The position numbers and the translations under genes were made by a program. This document shows positions 15,748-23,853 of a stretch of DNA of 26,339 bases, in pieces (position 1 is the stretch's first letter; the number at the start of each line of letters is the position of its first letter). The notes beneath the pieces were generated by a model. The model was not told the origin of the DNA and ran no database searches. It saw only the letters and a list, made by a program, of their open reading frames with translations. The DNA lies in contig CAKTUS010000036.1 of assembly GCA_934621485.1 (NCBI GenBank), forward strand, positions 1-26,339, written 5' to 3'. Source of the stretch: an uncultured Clostridia bacterium. Lineage in GTDB: Bacteria > Bacillota > Clostridia > Christensenellales > Aristaeellaceae.

Positions 15748-17181
15748 TTAGCCGCGGTATTTGGCCGCAAACGCCTTCATAGCCTTTTGGAAACACTCCA
15801 TGGGCACGCGGGCCATGCCGGCGCCGATGAGGCCGCCCTGATAGTTGAACATGCCGCCGTGGATGGCCGGCAGCACGCCGGTTTTCAGCACCAGGCGAAT
15901 GTCAATACCGGAGGGCAGGCAGTCAAAGTCCAGGTTGGGAATCACATAGTTGGGGTTGTGGGTGATGCAGATCTTTTCCATCTCGCGCGTCTGGTTGATG
16001 GAATCCTGCAGGCTCATGCCCCGCAGGTTGCACACGATGGGGCTGGCCGCGGCGGCAGTGCCGCCCATACCCGCGCACTCCACCACGCAGCTGTCGCCCA
16101 GCCAGGGCAACTGGTCCTTGCGGGTGTACTTGGTGGAGGTATACCGTCCCTCCATCATGGGAGCCTTGGCCGTGAACCACTGACCCGGCAACGCGGCAAT
16201 CTTGATGCCGTATTCCACGCCGTTGCCCGCCATGGCCGTTACCATGGTGGAATACTCGATGCCGTCGGCGGCGATGGCTGCCGCCCGGCTGGCCCCCTGG
16301 CCGTAGCAGTGGAAGAAGCGTGGCGTATCCACAATGTAGCGCACCGTGCGCATGATTTGCTCCTTGGGCAAATCCAGCTCGAACAGCCGGGGCAGCACAA
16401 TCTTGTCAAACAGCAGGTCGGCCGCCGTTTGGCGGGTGTGGTTCTCGTCGCCCATCTGCATGGCCTCGGCCAGAATGGGCTTGGTGGGGATGCCGCCTCC
16501 CTTGGCCAGCATTTCCCGCATGGGCGGGAACAGCTCCTCCCGCATATAGCGCAGGTTTTCGGCAATTTCCGGGCTGTACAGGCCCCAGCCGCAGAAGCCG
16601 CCCTGGAAGGGCCCCTCCGCCGGGAAGGTGGCCGCCGTGGTGCCGTTGCGCTTGTCCTCGGTCACAATCATGGCCACAGACTTGGTGATGATGCCGGTAC
16701 CGGCGCCCACCGTGTTGTGGTTCAGCGCCGAATCAATCTTGATTTCGCCGGACCTGAGGATTTCCACCGCTTCCTTTTCGTCCTTGGCCCAGCCTTCAAA
16801 CAGCATGGCGCTTACCATGCCCAGCTGATGGAGCATGACCATGTCGTCCAGGTCGATGGGCGGACCGGAGTGCAGAATCATGTGATCCTCCAGCCCCTCC
16901 ACGCACTCGCCCGCAGGCTGAATATCCACCCAGACGGGGTTGTTGTCGGTCAGGCAGGTCGCGGCCTGCCGGTTGGCCTCTTCAATTCTCTTTTCGATTC
17001 CGTTTCCGCCGGCTTTGCCGTACAGGTACTTGTCCAGCATGCCGTCGATTTCGTCGCTTTGCTTGTAGGGCGGCACCCATTCAATCTGGGTGCAGGTGCA
17101 TTCCTGGGCTTCCAGCGCGTTATAGAACAGCATGATGCCCAGGTTGGCTACCGCCGGCTTTTTTTTGTAAATCCCGTTCAT
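15748..17181 (-). CDS. DUF1116 protein, AllG (YlbE)-like subunit
   Basis: DUF1116 family; the E. coli member YlbE is assigned as AllG of oxamate carbamoyltransferase. The start at 17181 (MNGIYKKKP) has GGAGG 7 bp upstream and is 2 bp after the fdrA stop. The 477-residue length is normal. Conserved blocks visible: DIQPAGE (87-93), HNTVGAGTGI (155-164), FPAEGPFQGGFCGWG (186-200), MGDENHTRQTAA (243-254), AGMGGTAAAASP, and a C-terminal GGLIGAGMARVP. These Gly-rich, His/Asp-containing blocks are what family members share. With FdrA upstream and the DUF2877 protein downstream it most likely forms one phosphorolytic/transferase complex. Confidence 0.88.
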   Translation of the reverse strand: MNGIYKKKPAVANLGIMLFYNALEAQECTCTQIEWVPPYKQSDEIDGMLDKYLYGKAGGNGIEKRIEEANRQAATCLTDNNPVWVDIQPAGECVEGLEDHMILHSGPPIDLDDMVMLHQLGMVSAMLFEGWAKDEKEAVEILRSGEIKIDSALNHNTVGAGTGIITKSVAMIVTEDKRNGTTAATFPAEGPFQGGFCGWGLYSPEIAENLRYMREELFPPMREMLAKGGGIPTKPILAEAMQMGDENHTRQTAADLLFDKIVLPRLFELDLPKEQIMRTVRYIVDTPRFFHCYGQGASRAAAIAADGIEYSTMVTAMAGNGVEYGIKIAALPGQWFTAKAPMMEGRYTSTKYTRKDQLPWLGDSCVVECAGMGGTAAAASPIVCNLRGMSLQDSINQTREMEKICITHNPNYVIPNLDFDCLPSGIDIRLVLKTGVLPAIHGGMFNYQGGLIGAGMARVPMECFQKAMKAFAAKYRG

Positions 17182-17183
17182 GC

Positions 17184-18692
17184 TCACGCCTCCAATGCCT
17201 TGCAGATTTTGGCGCACAGACGCGCGCTCTCATAGTTGCTGTCGGCTACCACCGCGCCGGCTTCCCGCAGCATTTGCTGAATTCTGGCCTTGTTCTGGGG
17301 GTCTCCCTCGCCGCCGCACACCGCGCACACATATACGATGTCCGGGCGCTGCTGCATATAGGGCACGTAGCAGCTGGCCGGGTCAGGGGCCACGCCGGGG
17401 CCCAGGATAATATCCATTGCAATCAGGCCCACGGTGGGATCCGCCTGCTCCTGGCGGAACCGTTGAAGCCGCTGTGCCGGGTCAAACACGGTGTGGGGCG
17501 CTTCGGCGGTGAAGTCCAAATCGCCCATATCCAGCAGGGTGTGCTTTTCGCTTTGCTTATGGGTTTTCAGCCGCTTGGCGTACTTGGTGTTGTCCCGGTT
17601 GGTGTGAATTTCAATTTCCGGAGCCACCGTCCGGAAGGTCATTAGGGTTTCCTCGGCAAAGGTACCGCCGGTATACAGCCCGCGGAACCACTTCTTTTCG
17701 CCGGTGAAGCAAGCCGCTTTTTCCCGGGCCAGCGCGTCCGCTTCGGCCTCGCTCCAGCCAATGCGCGGCTCCTGCCCGGTAACGATACGCACGCAAGCTT
17801 TAGCGGCGTCCTGCAAATTGTAAGCGCCGGTCACCTTGTGGCCGCGGTACAGCTCCTCGTCCGCACCCAGGAACACCGCCACCACGGGCTTGTGCAGCTT
17901 GTCCGCTTCGCACAGCACTTCTTCCATTACTTCCCGATCCGCCAGCATGGACACCAGGCAAATCAGCTTGGTATCGTCATCCTGGTCCAGGCGCTTCATA
18001 TCCGCCTTCATGGACACGCCGCCCACGGTTTTTTTCAGGTCGCGGCCGCCGGTGCCCAACACACAGGTAACGCCGCTGCCCATGGACTCGATCAGGCAGG
18101 CCACCTCCTGGCTGCCGGAGCCGGACGCGCCAATCACGCCCACAGGGCCAAACCGCACGATGCTGCCCGCCGCCATGGCCACGCCGCCCAGCAGGCCCAC
18201 GCCCGCGTCGGGGCCCATCATCAGGCAGCCGTGATCCCGAGCATATTCCTTCAGTTCCCGCTCTTCCTCCAGGCTCACGTCGGCGGTGAACATGAACACA
18301 TCCATGCCCTGATCAATGGCCTTCTTGGCTTCTTTGATGGCATACTGCCCCGGCAGGGAAATCTGCACCACGTCAAATGCGCCGGGCTCCAGTTCATCCA
18401 CATCCCGGTACACCCGCTTATGCTTTCCGCCGCCGGACAGGGCTTCCATGCCCGCCTGATAGGCCGCGTTCAGCTTTTCCTCGTCCACCGCGTCAATGGC
18501 CAGCATCAGGTCGTTTTTGGTGGTGCCTTCCGGCACCTGGTACCCTTCCTCCGCCAGCAGCTCCATGTTTTGGGGCGTTCCCATGCCGCACTCCGCTCCG
18601 TTTACCCCTTCCAGGTCCGTCAGCTTAATGCCCACGCCCATCAGCGTTACCGAGTCCATATATCGATTGCCCAGTACGTATACTTTCTTCAT
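17184..18692 (-). CDS. fdrA: FdrA-family protein (AllF-like), succinyl-CoA-synthetase-related
   Basis: FdrA proteins resemble both subunits of succinyl-CoA synthetase fused together; in E. coli FdrA is assigned as AllF, acting with YlbE and YlbF on oxalurate/carbamoyl phosphate. The 502-residue protein has the family blocks LMMGPDAGV (157-165), VGVIGASGSGSQEV (184-197), GTGGRDLKKTVGG (213-225), and near the C-terminus HTVFDP, corresponding to the HPMID-type block of E. coli. The start overlaps the preceding flavoprotein stop by 4 bp (ATGA), with a purine-rich GGAAG just upstream. Presence of the whole FdrA-DUF1116-DUF2877 set in one operon supports a shared reaction. Confidence 0.88.
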   Translation of the reverse strand: MKKVYVLGNRYMDSVTLMGVGIKLTDLEGVNGAECGMGTPQNMELLAEEGYQVPEGTTKNDLMLAIDAVDEEKLNAAYQAGMEALSGGGKHKRVYRDVDELEPGAFDVVQISLPGQYAIKEAKKAIDQGMDVFMFTADVSLEEERELKEYARDHGCLMMGPDAGVGLLGGVAMAAGSIVRFGPVGVIGASGSGSQEVACLIESMGSGVTCVLGTGGRDLKKTVGGVSMKADMKRLDQDDDTKLICLVSMLADREVMEEVLCEADKLHKPVVAVFLGADEELYRGHKVTGAYNLQDAAKACVRIVTGQEPRIGWSEAEADALAREKAACFTGEKKWFRGLYTGGTFAEETLMTFRTVAPEIEIHTNRDNTKYAKRLKTHKQSEKHTLLDMGDLDFTAEAPHTVFDPAQRLQRFRQEQADPTVGLIAMDIILGPGVAPDPASCYVPYMQQRPDIVYVCAVCGGEGDPQNKARIQQMLREAGAVVADSNYESARLCAKICKALEA

Positions 18693-20284
18693 GTTTCTTC
18701 CTGCTCCCTTATTGCTTCAATGCCTCGGCCTTCCTGCCGTTGAAAAACCAAGCGGTAGGGCGGCTCTGTCCGCCTGGGATAATCGCTGCGGGTATGACAG
18801 CCCAGGGTATCCTTGCGGGCCAGCGCAGCCTTGGCCGTCAACAGAGCCGCAATCAAGTCGTTTTTCAGGCGATAGCACTGAAAGGCTTCCTGTGCGTCGG
18901 CGCCGTGCAGTGTGCAAGCCGCCTGCCAGGCCTTCTCCAAAGCCACCACGCTGCTTTCCAGGCTTTTCTCCTCCCGCACCGGGCTGAGTCCGGCAGCCAG
19001 GGCCTGCTGCATCTCCGTGCGCAAAGCAGCCAATGAGCCCGCGCAGCTTCCAGTGTCAAAAACCACTTTCGTTTGCTTCGCTGCCGCCGGCGAGGCGTTC
19101 TTCGCATAGGCAGCGGCGCTGCGGCCTGCCCTTCGGCCAAAAACCAGCGTTTCCAAACCGGCGTTGCCGCCGATGCGGTTGGCTCCGTGCAATCCGCCCA
19201 CAACCTCGCCGCAGGCAAACAGCCCTTCCAGCGTGGTATGGCAATCCACATCAATACACACGCCGCCAAGCGACGTATGCGGCGCGGGTCCCAGTTCAAT
19301 CCACTGGGTGGCCAGATCAATGCCCACGTTGCGGTAGCGCTCCACATACATGGCATAGCCCTTTTCCAAACGCTCTCTGCCAACGGCAGTAGCGTCAAAA
19401 TACACGCCGCCATGCTCGGTACCGCGTCCGGCAGCCACCTCGGCGGCAATGCGGCGGGCCATTACATCCTTGCCCACATGGTCGCCTTCAGGGCCATAGC
19501 GCAGCATGAAACGTTCGCCGTCCTTGTTGCGCAGCACAGCGCCCTCAAACAGCAGGGTGGTAATCATGCCGGTTCCCACCAGTTCCTTGGGCCACACGGC
19601 GGCGCTTGGCTCAAACTGGATAAACTCCATGTCGCATAGCTTTGCGCCCGCCTCCCAGGCCATACCGATACCATCGCCGCCGGAATCCCGTTTGTTGGTA
19701 GATACGGGAAAAATGCCGCAATATCCGCCGCAGGCCAAAATAACGGCCTTTGCGTTCACGGTGAACCATTCCTGCTTTTTTTGACCGAAAACCAGAGCGC
19801 CTGCCACCCGGCCGTCCTGCTTAAGCAGGCGAACGGCGCGAGCGCCCGCCATATCCTGCACGCGGTTTTCCAGCTGCTGACGCAATGCGTTCAGCACCTC
19901 GACGCCGGTTTCGTTGCCGATAGAGGCAACCCGCGGATAGCTTGCGCCCAAAGGACGCAGCAGTTGATATCCGTCGCCCTCTCGGTTAAAGGAAAGCCCC
20001 ATGCGGCGAACATCCTCAAAAATATCCCTGGCGTCGCCGCACAGCGCCTCCGCCAGCGCCGGAGTGCTCAGCCCCTGACCGCTTTGCAGCGTGTCGTTAA
20101 GAAAGCACTCCGGAGAATCCTCCGAGTGCACGGGAGCGTTAAACCCGTGCACCCAGGGGGATGCGCCCATACCGTCTTCCAGCAGGCAAACCTGCAAGCC
20201 GGCAGCCGCACATTCCCGCGCGGCCATCCAGCCCGCCAGTCCGCCGCCAATAATCAGGCAATCCGTATGCAGCGCTTTCATCAT
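18689..20284 (-). CDS. FrdA/aspartate-oxidase-like FAD flavoprotein
   Basis: Flavoprotein of the succinate dehydrogenase/fumarate reductase superfamily, 531 residues. I start it at the first of two adjacent ATGs (20284), which overlaps the dehydratase stop by one base (TAATG) with GGGAAG just before. FAD motif DCLIIGGGLAGWMAARE (8-24). The C-terminal part has ACGEVVGGLHGANRIGGNAGLE-type sequence (about 358-378; R370), H336 in PAPHTSLGG, and DGERFM (255-260), as in fumarate reductase. The QFHP motif is QFEP here (E225), and the covalent-FAD region of FrdA (S-H-T-V) is missing. No iron-sulfur or membrane subunit is nearby, so it is a soluble dehydrogenase or reductase with an unknown hydroxy- or enoyl-acid substrate. 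Confidence 0.85.
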   Translation of the reverse strand: MMKALHTDCLIIGGGLAGWMAARECAAAGLQVCLLEDGMGASPWVHGFNAPVHSEDSPECFLNDTLQSGQGLSTPALAEALCGDARDIFEDVRRMGLSFNREGDGYQLLRPLGASYPRVASIGNETGVEVLNALRQQLENRVQDMAGARAVRLLKQDGRVAGALVFGQKKQEWFTVNAKAVILACGGYCGIFPVSTNKRDSGGDGIGMAWEAGAKLCDMEFIQFEPSAAVWPKELVGTGMITTLLFEGAVLRNKDGERFMLRYGPEGDHVGKDVMARRIAAEVAAGRGTEHGGVYFDATAVGRERLEKGYAMYVERYRNVGIDLATQWIELGPAPHTSLGGVCIDVDCHTTLEGLFACGEVVGGLHGANRIGGNAGLETLVFGRRAGRSAAAYAKNASPAAAKQTKVVFDTGSCAGSLAALRTEMQQALAAGLSPVREEKSLESSVVALEKAWQAACTLHGADAQEAFQCYRLKNDLIAALLTAKAALARKDTLGCHTRSDYPRRTEPPYRLVFQRQEGRGIEAIREQEET

Positions 20285-21957
20285 TACACTTCCCAAATGC
20301 CGCCCTTGGCCATGGAGCCCACGTTCTTGGAGAACAGGCGCAGGTAACGCTGATAGTCCTTGCCGGGGAACTCCCACTTGAAGGCGGCGATACGGGCTTT
20401 CAGCTCGTCGTCCGGGATGCACAGCTCAATCTTGCGGTTGGGGATATCAATCGCGATTTCGTCGCCGTCCTTCACCACTGCCAGCGGGCTGCACAGCGCG
20501 GCCTCGGGGCTGACGTAACCCACGCTCAGGCCGCTGGTGCCGCCGGAGAAGCGGCCGTCGGTAATGATAGCGCAGGAATTATACAGAGCGGGCTTGCCCT
20601 TCAATTCTTCCTGGAAGGTGAAAGCAGTGGTGCCGAAACGGCCCTTAAGGCCCATAAAGCGCAGCACGCAGGCGTCGCCTTCCTGAATCTTGCCGGAGCG
20701 CAGGGCGTCCAGGCCCTCCTGCAGAGAGTTGAACACCTTGGCCTTGCCCTTGTAGGTCATCAGCTGCTGAGGCACGGCGGCAATCTTGATGATGGAGCCT
20801 TCGGGAGCCAGGTTGCCATACAGCACGCCCAGGCCCGGCTCGGTCATCACGGGATTATCCAGGGTACGGATGACGTCGTCGTTATAAATCACGGCGTTTT
20901 CCACGTTTTCACGCACGGTGTGGCCGTTTACGGTCATGCAGTCGCCGTTGAGGCGCGGCAGCAGGTTCTTCATCAGAGCGGGCATACCGCCGGCCAGGTC
21001 GAAATCCTTTACGGAATACTCGCCGCCGGGCATCAGGTGGCTTAACAGCGGAACGGAGTTGCTCATTTCATCAAACACCTTCCACCAGGGCTCGTCATAA
21101 CCGGCCTCCTGGGCAATGGCGGGCAGGTGCAGAATCAGGTTGGAGGAACCGGCCACGGCCATATCCACGGCGATGGCGTTGCGGATGGATTCAGGGGTGA
21201 TGATCTGACGGGCGGTGATGCCTTCGCGAACCATTTCCATAATGCGCTTGCCGGCATGATAGGCCAGGTTGCGAATTTCGCTGGACACAGCGCTCATGGA
21301 GGAGTTGCCGGGCAGGGTCATGCCCATGGCCTCAGCCATCATGCACATGGAATTGGCGGTGGTCATGGAGGTGCAGCCGCCGCAAATGCCCCAGCTATGC
21401 TCAATCAGGCCGTTGTACAGGTCGGGATCAATCTTGCCCTCCGCCATGGCGCCCACCTTGTCCTGAGCGCGAATGTGCACCACTTCCTTGCCGCGGAAAG
21501 TTCCCAGAGGCATGTAACCGCCGGTCACCACGATAGCGGGGATATCCAGACGGGCGGCGCCCATCAGATGGCCGGGCACAATGGAATCGCAAGTGGACAG
21601 CAGCACCATGCCATCGAAGAAGTTACCGTCCACAGTCAGCTCCACCTGATCGGCAATGGAGTTACGGGAGGGAACCTCGATGTATTTGGGATCTTTCAGC
21701 ACCATACCGTCGCAAATGGCGGTGGTCATCACTTCCAGGGGCAAACCGCCCATTTCCCGCACGCCCTGCTTCACGCGCTCCGCCAACTGGTTCAGATGCA
21801 CATGGCCGGGGTTGTATTCATTCCAGGAGTCCACCACGGCAATCAGGGGACGGTTCATTTCTTCCTCGCTATAGCCCATGCCGCGCATCAGGCCGCGGCG
21901 GCACTCGGCTGCCTCGCCAAACTCCCAGCAGCTGCGCATCTCTTCGTACTTCTTCAT
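20284..21957 (-). CDS. IlvD/Edd-family dehydratase, probable sugar-acid dehydratase
   Basis: Fe-S dehydratase of the dihydroxy-acid / phosphogluconate / aldonate dehydratase family, 557 residues. The start at 21957 (MKKYEEM) has GAGGAGG 9 bp upstream; an upstream in-frame Met overlaps this ribosome site and is rejected. Cluster cysteines are expected at C82 (AICDGM), C123 (STCDSIVPG) and in GICGGCTSMTTANSM (190-204). The C-terminal DGRFSGGTSG holds the catalytic Ser. The usual C-D-K motif reads C-D-S here (S125). The absence of branched-chain amino-acid genes and the presence of sugar importer, SDR and KDPG-aldolase genes argue for conversion of an aldonate to its 2-keto-3-deoxy acid rather than a role in valine synthesis. 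Confidence 0.85.
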   Translation of the reverse strand: MKKYEEMRSCWEFGEAAECRRGLMRGMGYSEEEMNRPLIAVVDSWNEYNPGHVHLNQLAERVKQGVREMGGLPLEVMTTAICDGMVLKDPKYIEVPSRNSIADQVELTVDGNFFDGMVLLSTCDSIVPGHLMGAARLDIPAIVVTGGYMPLGTFRGKEVVHIRAQDKVGAMAEGKIDPDLYNGLIEHSWGICGGCTSMTTANSMCMMAEAMGMTLPGNSSMSAVSSEIRNLAYHAGKRIMEMVREGITARQIITPESIRNAIAVDMAVAGSSNLILHLPAIAQEAGYDEPWWKVFDEMSNSVPLLSHLMPGGEYSVKDFDLAGGMPALMKNLLPRLNGDCMTVNGHTVRENVENAVIYNDDVIRTLDNPVMTEPGLGVLYGNLAPEGSIIKIAAVPQQLMTYKGKAKVFNSLQEGLDALRSGKIQEGDACVLRFMGLKGRFGTTAFTFQEELKGKPALYNSCAIITDGRFSGGTSGLSVGYVSPEAALCSPLAVVKDGDEIAIDIPNRKIELCIPDDELKARIAAFKWEFPGKDYQRYLRLFSKNVGSMAKGGIWEV

Positions 21958-22011
21958 TTCCGTAATCCTCCTCATATTGTTTTTCCTGTTTTTGGGGTAA
22001 TTTCTAAAATA

Positions 22012-22803
22012 TTAAAACTCATCTTCCAGCATATTGTCAATAGCGCCGTCAATGGACTGGCCGCCGTCAATGAAAATGGTCTGGCCTACGATGAAGCGGC
22101 TCTTTTCCTTATCAGCCAGGAACAGCACCATGGGCACGATGTCGCTGGGCTGTCCGCCGTAACCGGCGGGAATCTTGCGGTTGAAGCCGGTAATGTCCTT
22201 ATCTGTATAGCGGCTCATAATCTTGGTATAGATCAAGCCCGGGGCGACGCAGTTGACGTTGATGCCGTATTTAATCAGCTCCACGCCGATGGACTTGGTG
22301 AACATGTTCAAACCAGCCTTGCCGGCGGAGTAGGGCAGCGCCTTGCGCTTTACCCAGGTAACCTGGCTGTGAATGGAGGAAATATTGACGATAGCGCCAT
22401 GAATCTCCTTTTCCACCATGTCCTTGGCGGCAATATGGGAGCAATAGGCGGCGGAATTCAGGTTCAGGTCAATCTGGTTGTCCCAGTAGTCCATGGGCAT
22501 ATCCACAAAGCCGCCCTTGGGCATTTTCAGCGCGCCGCCGGCATTGTTCACCAGCACGTCAATCTTGCCAAAATGCGCAATGAAGGCGTTCAGCATCGCC
22601 TCGCAGTCCGCCCGCTTGGAAACGTCGGCCTGGTATACCTGAGCGTCGGCGCCCAGCGCGCGGCATTTCTTGGCCACTTCCTCCGCGCCGTCTGGAGAAT
22701 TGCAGTAGTTGATGCCTACATCGTAGCCTTCCCTGGCGAAGGCTTCCGCGCAGGCGGCTCCGATGCCGTGAGAGGAACCCGTGATCAAGACACACTTTTT
22801 CAT
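22012..22803 (-). CDS. SDR-family NAD(P)-dependent dehydrogenase
   Basis: Classical short-chain dehydrogenase, 263 residues: cofactor motif TGSSHGIG (8-15), NNAG (86-89), N114, and catalytic S143-Y158-x3-K162 (YSAGK). The D/N-Y-C segment after the second strand (GINYCNS, 30-36) lacks an acidic residue, so NADP use is as likely as NAD. Length and C-terminal GQTIFIDGG are standard. The start overlaps the hydrolase stop by 4 bp. In this operon it could oxidise a sugar or, as in 2-keto-3-deoxyrhamnonate/fuconate pathways where SDR enzymes oxidise C4, a 2-keto-3-deoxy acid. Substrate not determined by sequence. Confidence 0.88.
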   Translation of the reverse strand: MKKCVLITGSSHGIGAACAEAFAREGYDVGINYCNSPDGAEEVAKKCRALGADAQVYQADVSKRADCEAMLNAFIAHFGKIDVLVNNAGGALKMPKGGFVDMPMDYWDNQIDLNLNSAAYCSHIAAKDMVEKEIHGAIVNISSIHSQVTWVKRKALPYSAGKAGLNMFTKSIGVELIKYGINVNCVAPGLIYTKIMSRYTDKDITGFNRKIPAGYGGQPSDIVPMVLFLADKEKSRFIVGQTIFIDGGQSIDGAIDNMLEDEF

Positions 22804-23678
22804 TGCCGTTGTACTCCTTTTTTCATATATTCCGTAACCGTGTACAAAGGAAGGAAGATGCAGGCGGGCTCCTGACCGCCTACTTCGCGGATAAGCGCCC
22901 GGGCAATGGCGGCCGGATCGGCGACGCCCGCGGCCATCATGCCGTGCACAAAGCCTTCGTCATGCTTTGCGCAGGCCAGGCAGCCCTCCAGATAGCGGCG
23001 CGCAGCCTCCGCGCCGATGGCCTGCGCCCCCATGGGCAAATAGGGATGGCCGCACACAATATTCTCAATGGGCATATGCAGCAGCCGGTTCAATGTTTTT
23101 TCATAGCCCTCCGCGTCCATCAAAAGCGCGCAGCCCTGCGATACCGTGCCGTTTTGCTGAAGCGAATCGCCGGTAATCAGGGTCATGGACCGCTCGTCCA
23201 GGTAGCAGCAGGCGTCCGTATCATGGCCAGGGGTATGCAGCAGGCGCAGATGGCCCAAAAAATCGCCATCCTGCAGCAGCAGGTCCGCCTTCACGCCGTC
23301 CAGCACCTTGGGAGCGGCCGGGCTGTATTCCGGGAAACGGGCGCGAATGGCCTTGGAGTACCGGAGCGGCTCCAGCAGTCTGGCCTGAGAATCGGCAAAA
23401 ACCGCCACCTTCATTGCCGGGTTCAGCTGTTTCAGCCGGGCACAGCCGCCCACATGATCGCCGTGAATGTGCGTCAGCGCCATCCAGTGCACATCCTGCA
23501 CCGTCAGGCCCAGCTGCGCCAGCGCGGGCACAATATCACTGTCCACCGTTTCGGAGCAGCCTCCGGTATCCACCAGCACATTTTCCTCCCCCATCACCAG
23601 GGTAGCGCCGACCCAGCAGCCGGGAAACGTGACCGCCAGCCGGTAAATATTCGGCGCAAGTTTCTCAAATGCTTTCAC
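22800..23678 (-). CDS. Metallo-beta-lactamase-fold hydrolase (possible lactonase)
   Basis: MBL-fold hydrolase, 292 residues, with the full dinuclear metal set: H70-x-H72-x-D74-H75 (THIHGDH), H152 (HTPGHD), D171 (ITGDS) and H211 (CGHPY). I choose the GTG at 23678 as start because GGGAGG lies 8 bp upstream and a promoter with its -10 at 23717-23712 fits; the upstream ATG frames run across that promoter. First gene of the operon. MBL enzymes hydrolyse thioesters, lactones or phosphoesters; a sugar-lactone opening step would fit the downstream dehydratase, but specificity cannot be read from the sequence. Confidence 0.85.
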   Translation of the reverse strand: MKAFEKLAPNIYRLAVTFPGCWVGATLVMGEENVLVDTGGCSETVDSDIVPALAQLGLTVQDVHWMALTHIHGDHVGGCARLKQLNPAMKVAVFADSQARLLEPLRYSKAIRARFPEYSPAAPKVLDGVKADLLLQDGDFLGHLRLLHTPGHDTDACCYLDERSMTLITGDSLQQNGTVSQGCALLMDAEGYEKTLNRLLHMPIENIVCGHPYLPMGAQAIGAEAARRYLEGCLACAKHDEGFVHGMMAAGVADPAAIARALIREVGGQEPACIFLPLYTVTEYMKKGVQRQ

Positions 23679-23711
23679 GATGTTAACCTCCCGAACCATT
23701 TCAGCAGTTTT

Positions 23712-23740
23712 ATTATAGCTTTGAGCCGCCGCAAGCTCAA
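23712..23740 (-). promoter_or_regulatory. Promoter of the eight-gene catabolic operon
   Basis: On the minus strand TTGAGC (23740-23735) and a perfect TATAAT (23717-23712) are exactly 17 bp apart, about 33 bp before the GTG start of the MBL gene. The -35 half coincides with one arm of an inverted repeat, which points to repressor or activator control. Confidence 0.75.
23721..23740. promoter_or_regulatory. Inverted repeat between -35 and -10, candidate operator
   Basis: TTGAGC (23721-23726) and GCTCAA (23735-23740) form a 6-8-6 inverted repeat lying inside the operon promoter, one arm being the -35 box itself. The position is ideal for regulation by the divergent regulator encoded at 23854. 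Confidence 0.45.
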
Positions 23741-23777
23741 CGTGAAAGAAAACGCAGGGCACATCTCAGATTTCGTC

Positions 23778-23804
23778 TTGCTTTTTTTTGAAAAAGAGTA
23801 TAAT
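23778..23804 (+). promoter_or_regulatory. Promoter of the divergent regulator gene
   Basis: A perfect TATAAT at 23799-23804, with TTGCTT at 23778-23783 as the best -35; the 15-bp spacer is short and a T8 tract lies between them. The distance from the -10 to the GTG start (50 bp) gives a normal leader. The two divergent promoters' -10 boxes are about 80 bp apart. Confidence 0.5.
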
Positions 23805-23853
23805 ATATTTTGTTATCTTTATGCTTGTCTTATGCGTGAGGAGGGACGGATGG

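Noticed and set aside
15676..17235. 519-residue plus-strand open frame
   Set aside because: Antisense to the DUF1116 gene, which has conserved motifs and a good ribosome site. The shadow arises from GC-rich codon bias.
20284..21957. Biosynthetic dihydroxy-acid dehydratase (branched-chain amino acids)
   Set aside because: No ilv/leu genes nearby, the operon context is catabolic, and the C-D-K motif is altered. A role in valine/isoleucine synthesis is not excluded but is less likely.
21127..22875. 582-residue plus-strand open frame
   Set aside because: Antisense shadow of the dehydratase and SDR genes; His/Gly/Val-rich low-complexity translation, no ribosome site, while the opposite strand encodes clear enzyme families.
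23788..23853. Hydrophobic N-terminal extension of the regulator (possible membrane segment)
   Set aside because: It would start with TTG upstream of the -10 box, so it is not transcribed. The GTG at 23854 has a strong ribosome site and removes the hydrophobic run.
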